This document shows positions 15,976-25,295 of a stretch of 40,848 bases of DNA, in pieces (position 1 is the stretch's first letter; each line of letters opens with the position of its first letter). Position numbers and translations under genes: made by a program. The notes under the pieces were generated by a model. The model had not been told where the DNA came from. It did not search any database and saw nothing but the letters and a program-made list of their open reading frames with translations. The DNA is from an uncultured Burkholderiales bacterium (GTDB lineage: Bacteria; Pseudomonadota; Gammaproteobacteria; Burkholderiales; Burkholderiaceae), in the NCBI GenBank assembly GCA_937891045.1, contig CALBEV010000154.1:1-40848 (forward strand), read 5' to 3'.

Positions 15976-17262
15976 CTAGACTTTGGCGGACAGCTTCCAG
16001 CAGGCCAAAGCCTGGGCGTTGTCGCCTTTTTGTTCGGCCAATTCGGCCAAGGCCCGCCACGCTTGACGTTGTAAGTCTTTGTCGGTGATGCGCGGGGCCA
16101 CCTGTTCCAGCATTTGCTGGGCCTTGCCCCACAAGCCGTGGCGCAAACACACCATGCCACTCAGGTACTGCAGTTCCATGCTGCGCGGATTGGCCAGTCG
16201 CGCTTGCTCGATACGCGCCAGCCATTCGCTGTTGGGCGTCATCGCGTCCATGGCTTGGGCCAAAACCTTCACCAAGCGTTGCCGTTGCAAAGCACTGCCG
16301 GTCTCGGGCATGCGGGTGAGCTCTTGCCAAACAGGGAGCAACCATTTCAAGGCCAAGGTGGGTTCACCTTCCAGCGTCAACAAGCGTTGCGCTGCATGCA
16401 TGGCGATGTCCACTTGCAACCGCTCGTCTGGCAGCAGAAGTTGCCAAGAGGCTTGCAACTGTCCGCTGTCATGACAGTCGTCCAAACAAGCGATGGCCAA
16501 GCCACGCACCAAACTCAGCGCCGGTGCGGCAGAAAACGCGCCGTGCTTGGCCAGCAAGCGGGCGGTGTCCAAGGCGGGCAAATGGTTTTGTCCCAAGCGA
16601 TCCGCTTTCAAACGCAAACGCAGCGCCAGTGTGCGACGCGCCGTGCCATGCGGCAGCAAGCCCAAATACTGCTGCGCGGTAGCGTTGTCGCGGTCATGCA
16701 AAGCCCAGCGCACGGCATTCAAATGCGCGGCATCCCGCAGTTCCAGTTTTTGCGCCACACGCCCCATGTCTTGATGGGCCAGTACTTGCTGGAAGTGCTG
16801 TTCCCGCGCCGGGTGGTCGCGCAACGCATGGGCGCTTTCAGCGGCCAGCAAATGCAACAAGCTGCGCATCAAACCCAAACTGGGCAGGTGTTCGGGCGGG
16901 GCGACGGTCAACAGACTTTCAACTTGGCTGAGCGCTTGCATGGCGGCTTTGCGCGAACGTGTGTAACGCCCGGTCATCCACAACACCATGGCGTTGAGCA
17001 AGGCGGTTTGCGCCACCCGTTCGCGTTGCTGGGCACGCCAGTTGCGTGCTTGTGCTGGCAGTTCGAACAAGGACATCACGCCGCGCAATGCCAAGTAAGA
17101 CAACACAAAGCCCAGCACCAAAGCAATGACCACCAGGTTCAAGGACAAGTCGACCCGGTAAGGCGGCACAAACACAGTGACCGTGCCGTATTGCTGGCTC
17201 AGACCCAGCGCCACCGAGACGGCCACACCAAACAGGGCAATCAGCCACAAAGCCAAGCGCAT
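15976..17262 (-). CDS. hemY: HemY, TPR-containing inner-membrane protein of the hem operon
   Basis: A 428-aa HemY-type protein, not the protoporphyrinogen oxidase also called HemY. Two N-terminal membrane helices (about residues 2-21 and 40-62) are followed by a long helical TPR-like region, e.g. SQVESLLTVAPPEH, LHLLAAESAHALRD and GKAQQMLEQVAP. Its exact function is unknown. It is usually the last gene of hemCDXY and may scaffold late haem-synthesis proteins at the membrane. One base separates it from hemX. It is convergent with rne, with only 10 bp between stop codons and no room for a terminator. Confidence 0.9.
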   Translation of the reverse strand: MRLALWLIALFGVAVSVALGLSQQYGTVTVFVPPYRVDLSLNLVVIALVLGFVLSYLALRGVMSLFELPAQARNWRAQQRERVAQTALLNAMVLWMTGRYTRSRKAAMQALSQVESLLTVAPPEHLPSLGLMRSLLHLLAAESAHALRDHPAREQHFQQVLAHQDMGRVAQKLELRDAAHLNAVRWALHDRDNATAQQYLGLLPHGTARRTLALRLRLKADRLGQNHLPALDTARLLAKHGAFSAAPALSLVRGLAIACLDDCHDSGQLQASWQLLLPDERLQVDIAMHAAQRLLTLEGEPTLALKWLLPVWQELTRMPETGSALQRQRLVKVLAQAMDAMTPNSEWLARIEQARLANPRSMELQYLSGMVCLRHGLWGKAQQMLEQVAPRITDKDLQRQAWRALAELAEQKGDNAQALACWKLSAKV

Positions 17263-17263
17263 C

Positions 17264-18328
17264 TCAGCGGCCCGCCGATGCTGTGGCCAAAGCTGCCATG
17301 GTGCCGTCCAAGCGAGGCAAGTTGGTCAAGCGGATTTGGCCCTGTACTTGTATCAACAAGGCTTTGGCGGTTTGACCCGGGCGGTTGGACAAATCGAAAA
17401 ACTGATTCACGTCACGCTCAGCCGTGGCCAGGTCGTTGCGGGCGGTGATGGTTTGCCGCGCCAACAATCCCAATCGGGCGTTGAGCAAGCGAAGCTTCAA
17501 GTTTTCGCGGGCAAAGAAGCTTTGCTCTGGTGTCAGCAAAACCGATTCGGGCACCTCGATCCGACTGACACGGACCAGCCCTGTGATCTCTTGCCAAATG
17601 CGTTGACCCACCCCCGATAAATCATTGTTGGCCCACATTTGCGACCATGTTGGCTGGGGTCGTTGGTCGGTAGACAGCGCCCCTTTGCGGCTGGGGCCCA
17701 CGGCATTCACCATGGGCAAGGTTTCAACCAACACCACCAACTCGTCCAATCGAATCAACACGTTGGGCAAATCTGTCAGGCTGGCAGATTGCAAAATGTC
17801 GATGTCACGTTGGATGGCTCGCAGCACGGGCGTCAAACGCGGTTGCGGCACTTTGGACAAGCGTTTTTGCGCTGATTGCAATGCGGCCAACATGGGCTGA
17901 ATGCTGCCGGTCAATTCGGCTTGTTGCTGGGCCAAACCCAGCGCAGACTCGATGTCCACCACCAAGTTTTCATCACGCGAACGCGACAAGCTTTGCATCA
18001 AATCTTCCAACTGGCTGCGCTGCAATGCCACTTCACTCAAACGCGCATCCAGCAATGCCACACGGGCTGCTGTTTCTTGGGTGAGCTCTTGGGCATTTTT
18101 GGCCAAGCTGTTGGCTTGCATCGAGAGTTGGCCAGCATCGGCGCTTTGCCTGGCCAGCATCTCTTGCATGGTGCTGACTTTTTGCCAGAGCTGCCATGAC
18201 ATCAACACCGCAATGACGGCCATGACCAGACTGGCATGAGGCATCCATCTGCGCCAGCGGCTGGCAGGCAGGGCGTGTTCAGTCACACCAAGCTTGGAAT
18301 CATTGTCTGAAGGTGTGGCACTGCTCAT
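17264..18328 (-). CDS. hemX: HemX, membrane-anchored coiled-coil protein
   Basis: A 354-aa HemX family protein, formerly described as a putative uroporphyrin-III C-methyltransferase but lacking the methylase motifs. It has a short cytoplasmic N-terminus, one membrane helix (about 31-49, LVMAVIAVLMSWQLW), a heptad-rich coiled coil (about 50-125) and a C-terminal domain ending in PRLDGTMAALATASAGR. The start at 18328 overlaps the hemD stop by 4 bp (ATGA). Its position between hemD and hemY suggests a structural role in the tetrapyrrole complex. Confidence 0.9.
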   Translation of the reverse strand: MSSATPSDNDSKLGVTEHALPASRWRRWMPHASLVMAVIAVLMSWQLWQKVSTMQEMLARQSADAGQLSMQANSLAKNAQELTQETAARVALLDARLSEVALQRSQLEDLMQSLSRSRDENLVVDIESALGLAQQQAELTGSIQPMLAALQSAQKRLSKVPQPRLTPVLRAIQRDIDILQSASLTDLPNVLIRLDELVVLVETLPMVNAVGPSRKGALSTDQRPQPTWSQMWANNDLSGVGQRIWQEITGLVRVSRIEVPESVLLTPEQSFFARENLKLRLLNARLGLLARQTITARNDLATAERDVNQFFDLSNRPGQTAKALLIQVQGQIRLTNLPRLDGTMAALATASAGR

Positions 18329-19116
18329 TGAAAGGATTCTAATGAGGCGATGATGTCCAGCAAGGTGGGCTTGCACACCCGGATGTGTTGAAAGCCGATT
18401 TGCCGGTTGGCATCGGCAATGCGCTCATGGGTGGCCAAGGCCCTCGCCTTGGACCAATCTTGAGCTGGCAACAGCTGCGCCAAATGGGTGACGGACTGGC
18501 TGCTGCTGAACACCCAAATGCTGCCATCCTGCGCCGCCATTTTGGCGCGGGCTTGTTGTGGCGCATCCCACACGGGCAGATTCCTTTGATAGACCGCCAC
18601 GCTGTCGACTTGGAGGTTGACGCTATCGAGTTGCTTCATCAACCAATCGCGGCCAATGCCTTCATCGGCGGTTGCAGGCTTGTCACCATCGCTGCCACGC
18701 AACAACAACACAGGGCGACCTGGCAAGAGTTGGGGCGACACCACGCGCCACAAGGCTTCGGTGTCAAATTGGCCAGCCTGCAATGGCGGCGAATCGATCA
18801 GCCCCTCAGGCACGCCGACATCCAGCAAAGCTTGTCGGGTGCCTGGACCCGTGGCCCAGCAGCGGGTCAGGCCCCAACCGGCTTTGGGTCGATGGTGTTG
18901 AAAAGCATGGACCACAGCGGCACGGCTGACAAACATGACGGCTTGGTAACCATGCCAAGCGGCCAAGGCTTTGTTGATGCGCATCAAGTCCGCATGGGCT
19001 TGCACCTCAATGAGCGGCCAAGCGAGGACCTCAAAACCCGCCCGTGCGATGGCTTTCGACCACAACAGACTTTCAGCAACAGGTCGGGTAATGACAACAG
19101 CCTGGGGTTTGGCCAC
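18325..19116 (-). CDS. hemD: Uroporphyrinogen-III synthase
   Basis: A 263-aa HemD that closes and inverts ring D of hydroxymethylbilane to give uroporphyrinogen III. The family is poorly conserved. Visible marks are VVITRPVAES at the N-terminus, WPLIEVQ, VMFVSRAAVVH, the conserved Tyr in VDSVAVYQRN, and WVFSSSQSVTHL. It starts with GTG directly after the hemC TGA. Order and coupling with hemC support the call more than any single motif. Confidence 0.93.
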   Translation of the reverse strand: MAKPQAVVITRPVAESLLWSKAIARAGFEVLAWPLIEVQAHADLMRINKALAAWHGYQAVMFVSRAAVVHAFQHHRPKAGWGLTRCWATGPGTRQALLDVGVPEGLIDSPPLQAGQFDTEALWRVVSPQLLPGRPVLLLRGSDGDKPATADEGIGRDWLMKQLDSVNLQVDSVAVYQRNLPVWDAPQQARAKMAAQDGSIWVFSSSQSVTHLAQLLPAQDWSKARALATHERIADANRQIGFQHIRVCKPTLLDIIASLESFQ

Positions 19117-20061
19117 TCAGGCCGCCCCTTGGCTGCGCAGTTGTTGTGCTGCCGCCAAGCCGATCTCTTCAGCGTCGGCCAAGCTGCTGACATCACCTTG
19201 GCAATGGGCACGGATCAAAGGGGCCTTCAGATTTTCAAGACTGCCCCAAGCGGCGTGCAAGTCGAGCACTTGACCATGCAAGACCGCATGGGCAGCCAAA
19301 GGCATGGAGCAACTGCCCCCCATGGCACGGCTGACCGCGCGTTCGGCGGCCACGGCCAACCAGGAGGTTTGATCGGCCAGGGGTGCCAAGATGCTTTTCA
19401 CATCGTCGCGGTGGCTGCGAATTTCAATCCCCAAAGCGCCTTGTCCAGCCGCGGGCAACATGTCCGTGGTGGCAAAAATATGGCGAATGCGATCGGCCAG
19501 ACCCAAACGCTTCAAACCTGCAGCGGCCAGCACGATGCCAGCGTATTGGCCTTCATCGAGTTTGCGCAAACGGGTGTCCAAATTGCCGCGCAAGGGCTCA
19601 ATTTGCAGGTCGGGGCGCAATGCGTGAAGCAACACGGTGCGGCGCAAACTCGAGGTGCCCACCACGGCGCCAATGGGCAGGTCTTGCAGCGTGGCGAAGT
19701 GCGGCGACACCCAAGCGTCACGGGGGTCTTCGCGGGCCATGACGCAGGCCAAGGCAAAGCCCTCGGGCATGTCCATGGGCACGTCTTTCAAGGAATGCAC
19801 CGCCAAATCGGCGCGGCCTTCTTCCAAAGCGACTTCCAGTTCTTTGACAAACAAACCTTTGCCACCGACTTTGCTCAAAGACCGGTCGAGGATTTGATCG
19901 CCTTGGGTGGTCATGCCCAAGATATCCACCTTGCAGCCTTGCGCTCGCAACAGGTCTTGCATGTGATGGGCTTGCCACAAAGCCAAACGGCTTTCACGGG
20001 TAGCGATGGTCAGGTGCAAAGGGCTCAAAATAGATGGGTGTTGGTCGTCTGATGTCTTCAA
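19117..20061 (-). CDS. hemC: Hydroxymethylbilane synthase (porphobilinogen deaminase)
   Basis: HemC, about 314 aa, polymerises four porphobilinogens on a dipyrromethane cofactor. Motifs: [39 protein letters not shown], the catalytic Asp in [29 protein letters not shown] and the cofactor cysteine in [12 protein letters not shown]. No ATG or GTG is available in this frame before the conserved region. Upstream an in-frame TAG stands two codons before the TTG at 20061, so TTG (or a TTG 11 or 14 codons later) must be used. A perfect AGGAGG (20076-20081) precedes an ATG at 20071 that is in another frame. A 1-base indel or a short upstream ORF are alternatives. Confidence 0.93.
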   Translation of the reverse strand: MKTSDDQHPSILSPLHLTIATRESRLALWQAHHMQDLLRAQGCKVDILGMTTQGDQILDRSLSKVGGKGLFVKELEVALEEGRADLAVHSLKDVPMDMPEGFALACVMAREDPRDAWVSPHFATLQDLPIGAVVGTSSLRRTVLLHALRPDLQIEPLRGNLDTRLRKLDEGQYAGIVLAAAGLKRLGLADRIRHIFATTDMLPAAGQGALGIEIRSHRDDVKSILAPLADQTSWLAVAAERAVSRAMGGSCSMPLAAHAVLHGQVLDLHAAWGSLENLKAPLIRAHCQGDVSSLADAEEIGLAAAQQLRSQGAA

Positions 20062-20112
20062 ATGCTAGCATGAGGCCTCCTATGGTTTCCCCTTGCTGAC
20101 GCGAAAAATCGG

Positions 20113-22932
20113 ATGACCAAAACCACTGTGCCGCTCGTTGCCAAACGCCCGCTGTCCGGCGCTCTCAGCCAAGCGGAGCGACCGCTGGTGGACGATATAC
20201 GTTGGTTGGGTCGGATTTTGGGCGACGTGATCCGCGAACAAGAAGGCGATGCGGCTTTTGGGTTGGTGGAACAAATTCGCCGTTTGTCGGTGGCGTTTCG
20301 CCGCGATGCCGATGCCTTGGCAGGCAAAGCCTTGAAGAAAAAATTAGCGGCTTTGTCCAGCGAGCAAGCCGTGAGCGTGATCCGCGCCTTCACCTACTTC
20401 AGCCATTTGGCAAACTTGGCTGAAGACCAGCACCACATTCGCCGCCAGCAAGTGCACGAACGCGCTGGCGACATTCGCAGCGGCAGTGTCGAGCAGGCCT
20501 TGGGCAAACTCAAAAACGCGGGCTGGACCGCCAAAGCGATTCGCCAAGCTTTGTCCCATGCGCACATTTCACCGGTGTTGACGGCGCACCCCACCGAGGT
20601 GCAGCGCAAAAGTATTTTGGACGCCGAGCGCGGCATCGCCCACAGCTTGCAAGAACGCGACGCCATCACGTCCCGCCCCACCGACGCCACCACCGCCAAA
20701 GCCTTGGCGCAGATTGACGCCCAAGTGCGGGCCCGGGTGCTGCAACTGTGGCAAACCCGATTGCTGCGCTTCACCAAACTCACCGTGGCCGATGAAATTG
20801 AAAACGCCATGGGCTATTACGAGTCCACGTTTTTGTCTGAAATTCCCAAGCTGTATGCCGACCTGGAAGCCGCGCTGGGCGGCCAAGCCATTGCGCCTTT
20901 TTTCCGCATGGGCCAATGGATGGGCGGCGACCGCGATGGCAACCCGAATGTGAACGCCGACACCTTGCAATACGCGGTGCAACGGCAAAGCGAAGTGGCG
21001 CTGCGCCACTACCTGACCGAGATCCATTGGTTGGGCGGTGAGTTGTCCACTTCGGCCATGTTGGTGGGCTTGCCCAAAGCCTTGCAAGCCTTGGCCGATT
21101 CGTCGCCCGACACCAACGCACACCGCCAAGACGAGCCCTATCGACGCAGCCTCACCTTCATTTACGCCCGCTTGGCCGCCACGCTGCTGCACCTGACCGG
21201 CAAAGAAGCGGCTCGCCACGCCCTGCCGCCGCAACAAGCCTACCCGGATGCCCACAGTTTCTTGGCCGACTTGCACACCTTGGACGAGGCCCTCACCGCC
21301 CAACACGCCCAAGCCTTGGCGGTGCCGCGTCTGCGCCCCCTCATCCGTGCCGTGCAGGTGTTTGGCTTTCAGTTGGCCACCATCGATTTGCGGCAAAGCT
21401 CGGACCAGCACGAGTTGGTCGTGGCCGAGTTGCTGAAAGTCGCAGGCATTCACGCGCAGTACGCCAAATTGAGCGAAGCAGACAAGCAAGCCCTGCTGAT
21501 GCAAAGCTTGAACGACCCGCGTCCCTTGCGCCTGCCGCACCACAGCTACAGCGCCCACTGCGTGTCCGAGTTGCGCATTTTTGAAACCGCGCGGCAAGTG
21601 CGCGATGACTTTGGCGCAGACGCTATTCGCCACGCCATCATCAGCCACACCGAAAGCGTGAGCGACTTGCTGGAAGTGCTGGTGTTGCAAAAAGAAACCG
21701 GCTTGCTGCAAGGCCGCTTGAACGATGCAGCCTTGGCGGCGTTGATCGTGTCGCCGCTGTTTGAAACCATTGAAGACTTGCAACAAGCGCCGCACATCAT
21801 GCGGGCCTATTACGCGCTGCCGGGCATTGCTGACATGGTGAAACGCAGCAGTGGCGAGCAAGACATCATGCTGGGCTACTCGGACAGCAACAAAGACGGC
21901 GGTATCTTCACCAGCAACTGGTCGCTCTACCAAGCCGAGTTGGCCTTGGTGAATGTGTTCCAACATTTGGAAGAAGAACACGGCATCACCCTGCGCTTGT
22001 TCCATGGGCGCGGCGGCACCGTGGGGCGCGGCGGCGGTCCGAGTTTTGACGCTATTCTTGCGCAACCCCCCGGCACGGTGCGCGGTCAAATCCGACTCAC
22101 CGAGCAAGGTGAAGTGATCAATTCGAAATACGCCAACCCCATGTTGGGACGGCGCAATTTGGAGACTTTGGTGGCGGCCACCATGGAGGCCAGCCTGTTG
22201 CAAGCCCAAAAATCCGCGCCTCGTGCTTTCATTGAGGCGGCCGAAGTTTTGTCGGCGCACAGCTTCAAGGCTTACCGGCATTTGGTCTACGAGACGCCCG
22301 GCTTCACCGACTACTTTTTTGAAGCCACGCCACTGCGTGAAATTGCTGCACTCAATATTGGTTCTCGGCCTGCTTCACGAAAAGCCAGCCAAAGGATTGA
22401 AGACCTGCGGGCCATTCCCTGGGGCTTCAGCTGGGGCCAATGTCGCCTGACCCTGCCCGGATGGTTGGGCTTTGGCTCGGCGGTGCACCAGTTTTTAGAC
22501 CAGCACCCCTCACTCAGCCGCGCCCAAGCCCTGGCGCTGTTGCGCCGCATGGAAAAACAGTGGCCGTTTTTCCGCACCTTGCTCTCCAACATCGACATGG
22601 TGATGGCCAAGAGCGATTTGGCGCTGGCCTCGCGCTACGCCGAGTTGGTGACCGACGTCAAACTGCGCCGGCGGATTTTCAAAGCGATTGAAACCGAGTG
22701 GCAACTGACGGCGCAGGCGCTGCAACTCATCACCGGGGCCAAGCAACGCCTGGCCAACAACGCGGCGCTGGCGCGGTCCATCAAGCACCGTTTTCCCTAC
22801 ATCGACCCGCTGCACCATTTGCAAGTGGAGTTGATTCGGAGGCACCGCGCGGGCATCACCGACGAACGGGCGCAGCGCGGTATTCACCTGTCCATCAATG
22901 GGATTGCAGCAGGTCTGAGAAATACAGGCTAA
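20113..22932 (+). CDS. ppc: Phosphoenolpyruvate carboxylase
   Basis: A 939-aa PEP carboxylase that makes oxaloacetate from PEP and bicarbonate and replenishes the TCA cycle. Catalytic marks are [13 protein letters not shown] with H159, [27 protein letters not shown] (about 591-600), and the glycine-rich [14 protein letters not shown] (about 632-645). It ends with the expected [13 protein letters not shown]. Length is typical (880-960). It is divergent from hemC with only 51 bp between, so the two start regions share regulatory space. The ribosome site is weak (CGG just before the ATG). Confidence 0.97.
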   Translation: MTKTTVPLVAKRPLSGALSQAERPLVDDIRWLGRILGDVIREQEGDAAFGLVEQIRRLSVAFRRDADALAGKALKKKLAALSSEQAVSVIRAFTYFSHLANLAEDQHHIRRQQVHERAGDIRSGSVEQALGKLKNAGWTAKAIRQALSHAHISPVLTAHPTEVQRKSILDAERGIAHSLQERDAITSRPTDATTAKALAQIDAQVRARVLQLWQTRLLRFTKLTVADEIENAMGYYESTFLSEIPKLYADLEAALGGQAIAPFFRMGQWMGGDRDGNPNVNADTLQYAVQRQSEVALRHYLTEIHWLGGELSTSAMLVGLPKALQALADSSPDTNAHRQDEPYRRSLTFIYARLAATLLHLTGKEAARHALPPQQAYPDAHSFLADLHTLDEALTAQHAQALAVPRLRPLIRAVQVFGFQLATIDLRQSSDQHELVVAELLKVAGIHAQYAKLSEADKQALLMQSLNDPRPLRLPHHSYSAHCVSELRIFETARQVRDDFGADAIRHAIISHTESVSDLLEVLVLQKETGLLQGRLNDAALAALIVSPLFETIEDLQQAPHIMRAYYALPGIADMVKRSSGEQDIMLGYSDSNKDGGIFTSNWSLYQAELALVNVFQHLEEEHGITLRLFHGRGGTVGRGGGPSFDAILAQPPGTVRGQIRLTEQGEVINSKYANPMLGRRNLETLVAATMEASLLQAQKSAPRAFIEAAEVLSAHSFKAYRHLVYETPGFTDYFFEATPLREIAALNIGSRPASRKASQRIEDLRAIPWGFSWGQCRLTLPGWLGFGSAVHQFLDQHPSLSRAQALALLRRMEKQWPFFRTLLSNIDMVMAKSDLALASRYAELVTDVKLRRRIFKAIETEWQLTAQALQLITGAKQRLANNAALARSIKHRFPYIDPLHHLQVELIRRHRAGITDERAQRGIHLSINGIAAGLRNTG

Positions 22933-22940
22933 GCCTGCGC

Positions 22941-23135
22941 TTACTTGGCTGGGGCAGGAGCGGCTGGTGCTTCGGTGGCCGCGGCGGGTGCAGTTGCTGG
23001 TTTGGTTTCCTCTGGGGCGTGAACGGCATCTGCACCGTGTTTTTCACCGCTCATGTCCACATTGCCGCCTGCTTTGTAAATCGCAAAAAGTGCGACAGCA
23101 GCAAAAATCACGAATCCCAATATTAGTTTCCACAT
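22941..23135 (-). CDS. Small single-pass membrane protein with Pro/Ala tail
   Basis: A 64-aa protein with an N-terminal membrane helix (residues 2-22, WKLILGFVIFAAVALFAIYKAG), a short DMSGEKHGAD motif (29-38) and a low-complexity Ala/Pro/Thr/Glu tail. The ATG at 23135 has GGAG 10-13 nt upstream; a TTG two codons earlier is less likely. The KHG-type motif recurs in small proteins that I remember from related Burkholderiales, but no function is known. It is convergent with ppc (8 bp apart). The ppc stop region contains a near-palindrome (CAGGCT A AGCCTG). Confidence 0.8.
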   Translation of the reverse strand: MWKLILGFVIFAAVALFAIYKAGGNVDMSGEKHGADAVHAPEETKPATAPAAATEAPAAPAPAK

Positions 23136-23237
23136 GAACAATGTCTCCGTTAAGTTGTCCCCGTTCTGGGGTCTGCGAAGAATTTAGCACTGACAGGCCT
23201 TTGGCAGGCTTACAAATTGGGGTTGCAAGTGGTGGCG

Positions 23238-23279
23238 CTGAAGGCACGCTGTTTTGGAGTCACGCCTGCGCCGCCCGCC
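23238..23279. repeat. Left copy of direct repeat flanking the block
   Basis: Contains CTGAAGGCACG (23238-23248), a 12-bp interruption, then CACGCCTGCGCCGCCCGCC (23261-23279). The right copy at 23782-23807 has the same two parts fused without the interruption, sharing the CACG. The difference fits deletion or insertion between CACG direct repeats. Confidence 0.7.
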
Positions 23280-23280
23280 A

Positions 23281-23324
23281 TGGGGGCTCATTTTTCTGGT
23301 CTTTCGCTCAAAAAATGGCCCCCA
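23281..23324. repeat. Imperfect inverted repeat with 14-bp arms
   Basis: TGGGGGC(t)CATTTTT (23281-23295) can pair with AAAAATGGCCCCCA (23311-23324) with a single bulged T and a 15-nt loop. No T-run flanks it. It begins 2 bp after the left direct repeat. It could be a hairpin end of a small element or a weak bidirectional terminator for the small membrane protein's neighbourhood. Confidence 0.55.
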
Positions 23325-23379
23325 GGCCGTGCGGCTTTGAAGGAATGTTTCGGCAAGCTGATAACTGAGGCGCGAAATT

Positions 23380-23396
23380 AATTGGAATCTGACCCC
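23380..23396. repeat. 17-bp dispersed motif, copy 1
   Basis: AATTGGAATCTGACCCC occurs here and identically at 40509-40525. I recall motifs of this kind from the ends of non-coding dispersed elements in proteobacteria, sometimes near REP-associated transposases, but no transposase is in this window. Its role is unknown. Confidence 0.55.
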
Positions 23397-23573
23397 CATT
23401 TCCCCATTTCTTTGGTCAGCGGGTGATACAAGATTTCGGCAAATCTTTGAATTTATGTATCATAAAAACGCCTTTAAGCCCCGTTCTCGCTGACCATACC
23501 CTCAAAACAAGGGGTTTTGGACCGACGCCAAAACCGCTTGAATTTGATTTGCCTGCTGGCGATGGAATCACTA

Positions 23574-23739
23574 CAGCTTGACCAACGTGCTGGGTCAAAC
23601 GCGCAAGCGAACGTTGCAGCTCCGCTGCGGTGAGCGGCTCTGAAGAGATGCTTCAGCTTGCAGAACATGGTGGGTCGGATGCGTAGCGAACGTTGCCACG
23701 AAGTGGCGGTGAGCGGCAGACGAGCCCGCCGTGGTCTGC
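23574..23739. repeat. Two tandem ~80-bp structured repeat units
   Basis: Two units with a period of 79-80 bp share CAGCTTG at the entry (23574, 23654), GGGTC, GCGAACGTTGC (23607-23617 and 23686-23696) and GGTGAGCGGC (23629-23638 and 23708-23717). Between the last two lies a perfect 5-bp hairpin in both, but with different bases: GCAGC-TCC-GCTGC in unit 1 and GCCAC-GAA-GTGGC in unit 2. A second 6-bp hairpin follows in each: CTGAAG/CTTCAG (23640-23656) and GCAGAC/GTCTGC (23716-23739). Changes on both sides of the stems preserve pairing, which suggests selection for structure. The family is not recognised. Confidence 0.65.
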
Positions 23740-23781
23740 AAGCCGCGTGACTAACTTGTGCTTCATCAAGCCAAGCTGGTT

Positions 23782-23807
23782 CTGAAGGCACGCCTGCGCC
23801 GCCCGCC
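23782..23807. repeat. Right copy of direct repeat flanking the block
   Basis: CTGAAGGCACG (23782-23792) runs directly into the rest of CACGCCTGCGCCGCCCGCC (23789-23807). It repeats the two parts seen at 23238-23279 and lies 33 bp before the argH start. Confidence 0.7.
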
Positions 23808-23840
23808 CAAGCCCTGTCAGCCCACACCTAAAATGACCCG

Positions 23841-25295
23841 ATGACTTCTTCCAATTCGCTCGACCGCAAATCCCAGGCTTGGTCCGCCCTGTTCTCCGAA
23901 CCCATGAGCGAGTTGGTGCAGCGCTATACGGCCAGCGTGTTTTTCGATAAGCGCCTGTGGCGTGCCGACATCCAAGGCAGCTTGGCGCATGCCGAGATGC
24001 TGCAAGCCCAAGGCATCATCAGCGCCCAAGACCTCACCGACATCCAGCGCGGCCTGACGCAGATCACCCAAGACATTGAAAGCGGCCAGTTTGAATGGAA
24101 GCTGGCGCTTGAAGACGTGCACTTGAACATCGAAGCGCGGCTGACCCAACTGGTGGGAGACGCTGGCAAACGGCTGCACACCGGTCGCAGCCGCAACGAC
24201 CAAGTGGCGACCGATGTGCGTTTGTGGCTGCGTGACGAGATTGACGCGATCCGCGAACTGTTGACGAACCTGCAACGCGCTTTGGTCGATGTGGCCGCGC
24301 AGCACACCCACACCGTGATGCCCGGCTTCACCCATTTGCAAGTGGCGCAGCCCATCAGCTTCGCCCACCATTTGCTGGCCTATGTGGAAATGCTGTCGCG
24401 CGACGATGAACGCATGGGCGAGATTCGAAACCGCACCAACCGTTTGCCCTTGGGCTCGGCCGCCTTGGCAGGCACCACCTATCCCTTGGACCGCGAACGT
24501 GTCGCCAAGTCTTTGGGCATGGTCAATGCGCAAGGCGAGCCCCAGGTCTGTCAAAACAGCTTGGACGGCGTGAGCGACCGCGACTTCGCCATCGAGTTCA
24601 CCGCTGCTGCCGCGCTGTGCATGGTGCACATCAGCCGCTTGAGCGAAGAACTGATTGTCTGGATGAGCCAAAACTTTGGCTTCATCCAAATCGCCGACCG
24701 CTTCACCACCGGCTCGTCCATCATGCCGCAGAAGAAAAACCCGGATGTGCCCGAGTTAGCAAGGGGCAAAACTGGCCGCGTGGTCGGCCACCTGATGGGT
24801 TTGATCACCCTGATGAAGGGCCAACCGCTGGCCTACAACAAAGACAACCAAGAAGACAAAGAGCCGCTGTTTGACACGGTGGACACGCTGAAAGACACGC
24901 TGCGCATCCTTGCCGAGATGGTGGGCGGCCAAGTGAACCCGGCCACCGGCGTCAAAGAGGGCGGCATCCGGGTGAATGCGCAGGCCATGGAAGACGCCGC
25001 TAAAAAAGGCTTTGCCACCGCCACCGACTTGGCCGACTATTTGGTGAAAAAAGGCCTGCCTTTTCGCGATGCCCACGAGACCGTGGCGCACGCGGTGAAG
25101 GCCGCCGCCAGCCACCGCTGCGACTTGTCCGAGTTGCCATTGAATGTGCTGCAAGGCTTTCACGCGTCCATCGAGAAAGATGTTTATGACGTGTTGAGCC
25201 TGCAGGGCTCTTTGAACGCTCGCAACACCTTGGGCGGCACGGCACCGGCGCAGGTGCAAGCGCAAATCGTGCGGCACCAAGCCCGCCTCGCATGA
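23841..25295 (+). CDS. argH: Argininosuccinate lyase
   Basis: A 484-aa lyase that splits argininosuccinate into arginine and fumarate, the last step of arginine synthesis. It belongs to the aspartase/fumarase fold. Signatures: [37 protein letters not shown] (general-acid His), and the mobile loop [15 protein letters not shown] (about residues 293-307, catalytic Ser). It is about 20 residues longer than the E. coli enzyme, mainly at the N-terminus. Its stop overlaps the next gene's ATG by 4 bp (ATGA). The region upstream is the repeat-rich block. Confidence 0.97.
   Translation: MTSSNSLDRKSQAWSALFSEPMSELVQRYTASVFFDKRLWRADIQGSLAHAEMLQAQGIISAQDLTDIQRGLTQITQDIESGQFEWKLALEDVHLNIEARLTQLVGDAGKRLHTGRSRNDQVATDVRLWLRDEIDAIRELLTNLQRALVDVAAQHTHTVMPGFTHLQVAQPISFAHHLLAYVEMLSRDDERMGEIRNRTNRLPLGSAALAGTTYPLDRERVAKSLGMVNAQGEPQVCQNSLDGVSDRDFAIEFTAAAALCMVHISRLSEELIVWMSQNFGFIQIADRFTTGSSIMPQKKNPDVPELARGKTGRVVGHLMGLITLMKGQPLAYNKDNQEDKEPLFDTVDTLKDTLRILAEMVGGQVNPATGVKEGGIRVNAQAMEDAAKKGFATATDLADYLVKKGLPFRDAHETVAHAVKAAASHRCDLSELPLNVLQGFHASIEKDVYDVLSLQGSLNARNTLGGTAPAQVQAQIVRHQARLA

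Larger units (their letters stand above)
23136..23840. other. 0.7-kb gene-free block rich in repeats, between the small protein and argH
   Basis: No frame here resembles a protein. The block contains two direct repeats about 0.5 kb apart (CTGAAGGCACG at 23238-23248 and 23782-23792; a 19-bp match at 23261-23279 and 23789-23807). It also contains a 14-bp-arm inverted repeat (23281-23324), a 17-bp motif also found at 40509, and a tandem ~80-bp structured repeat (23574-23739). The argH promoter must lie here too, but no convincing boxes were identified. The layout resembles a small non-coding insertion flanked by direct repeats. Confidence 0.6.

Noticed and set aside
20569..22281. 570-codon frame antisense to ppc
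   Set aside because: His/Gln/Gly-rich shadow of the GC-rich ppc sequence; all catalytic motifs are on the plus strand.
23607..23717. Integron attC sites
   Set aside because: AAC/GTT half-sites occur, but the R'/L' core spacing and bulge pattern of attC and any integrase or cassette genes are missing.
23474..23827. 117-codon leftward frame in the repeat block
   Set aside because: It translates the tandem structured repeats into Arg/Ser-rich low-complexity sequence; the repeat structure explains it better than a protein.
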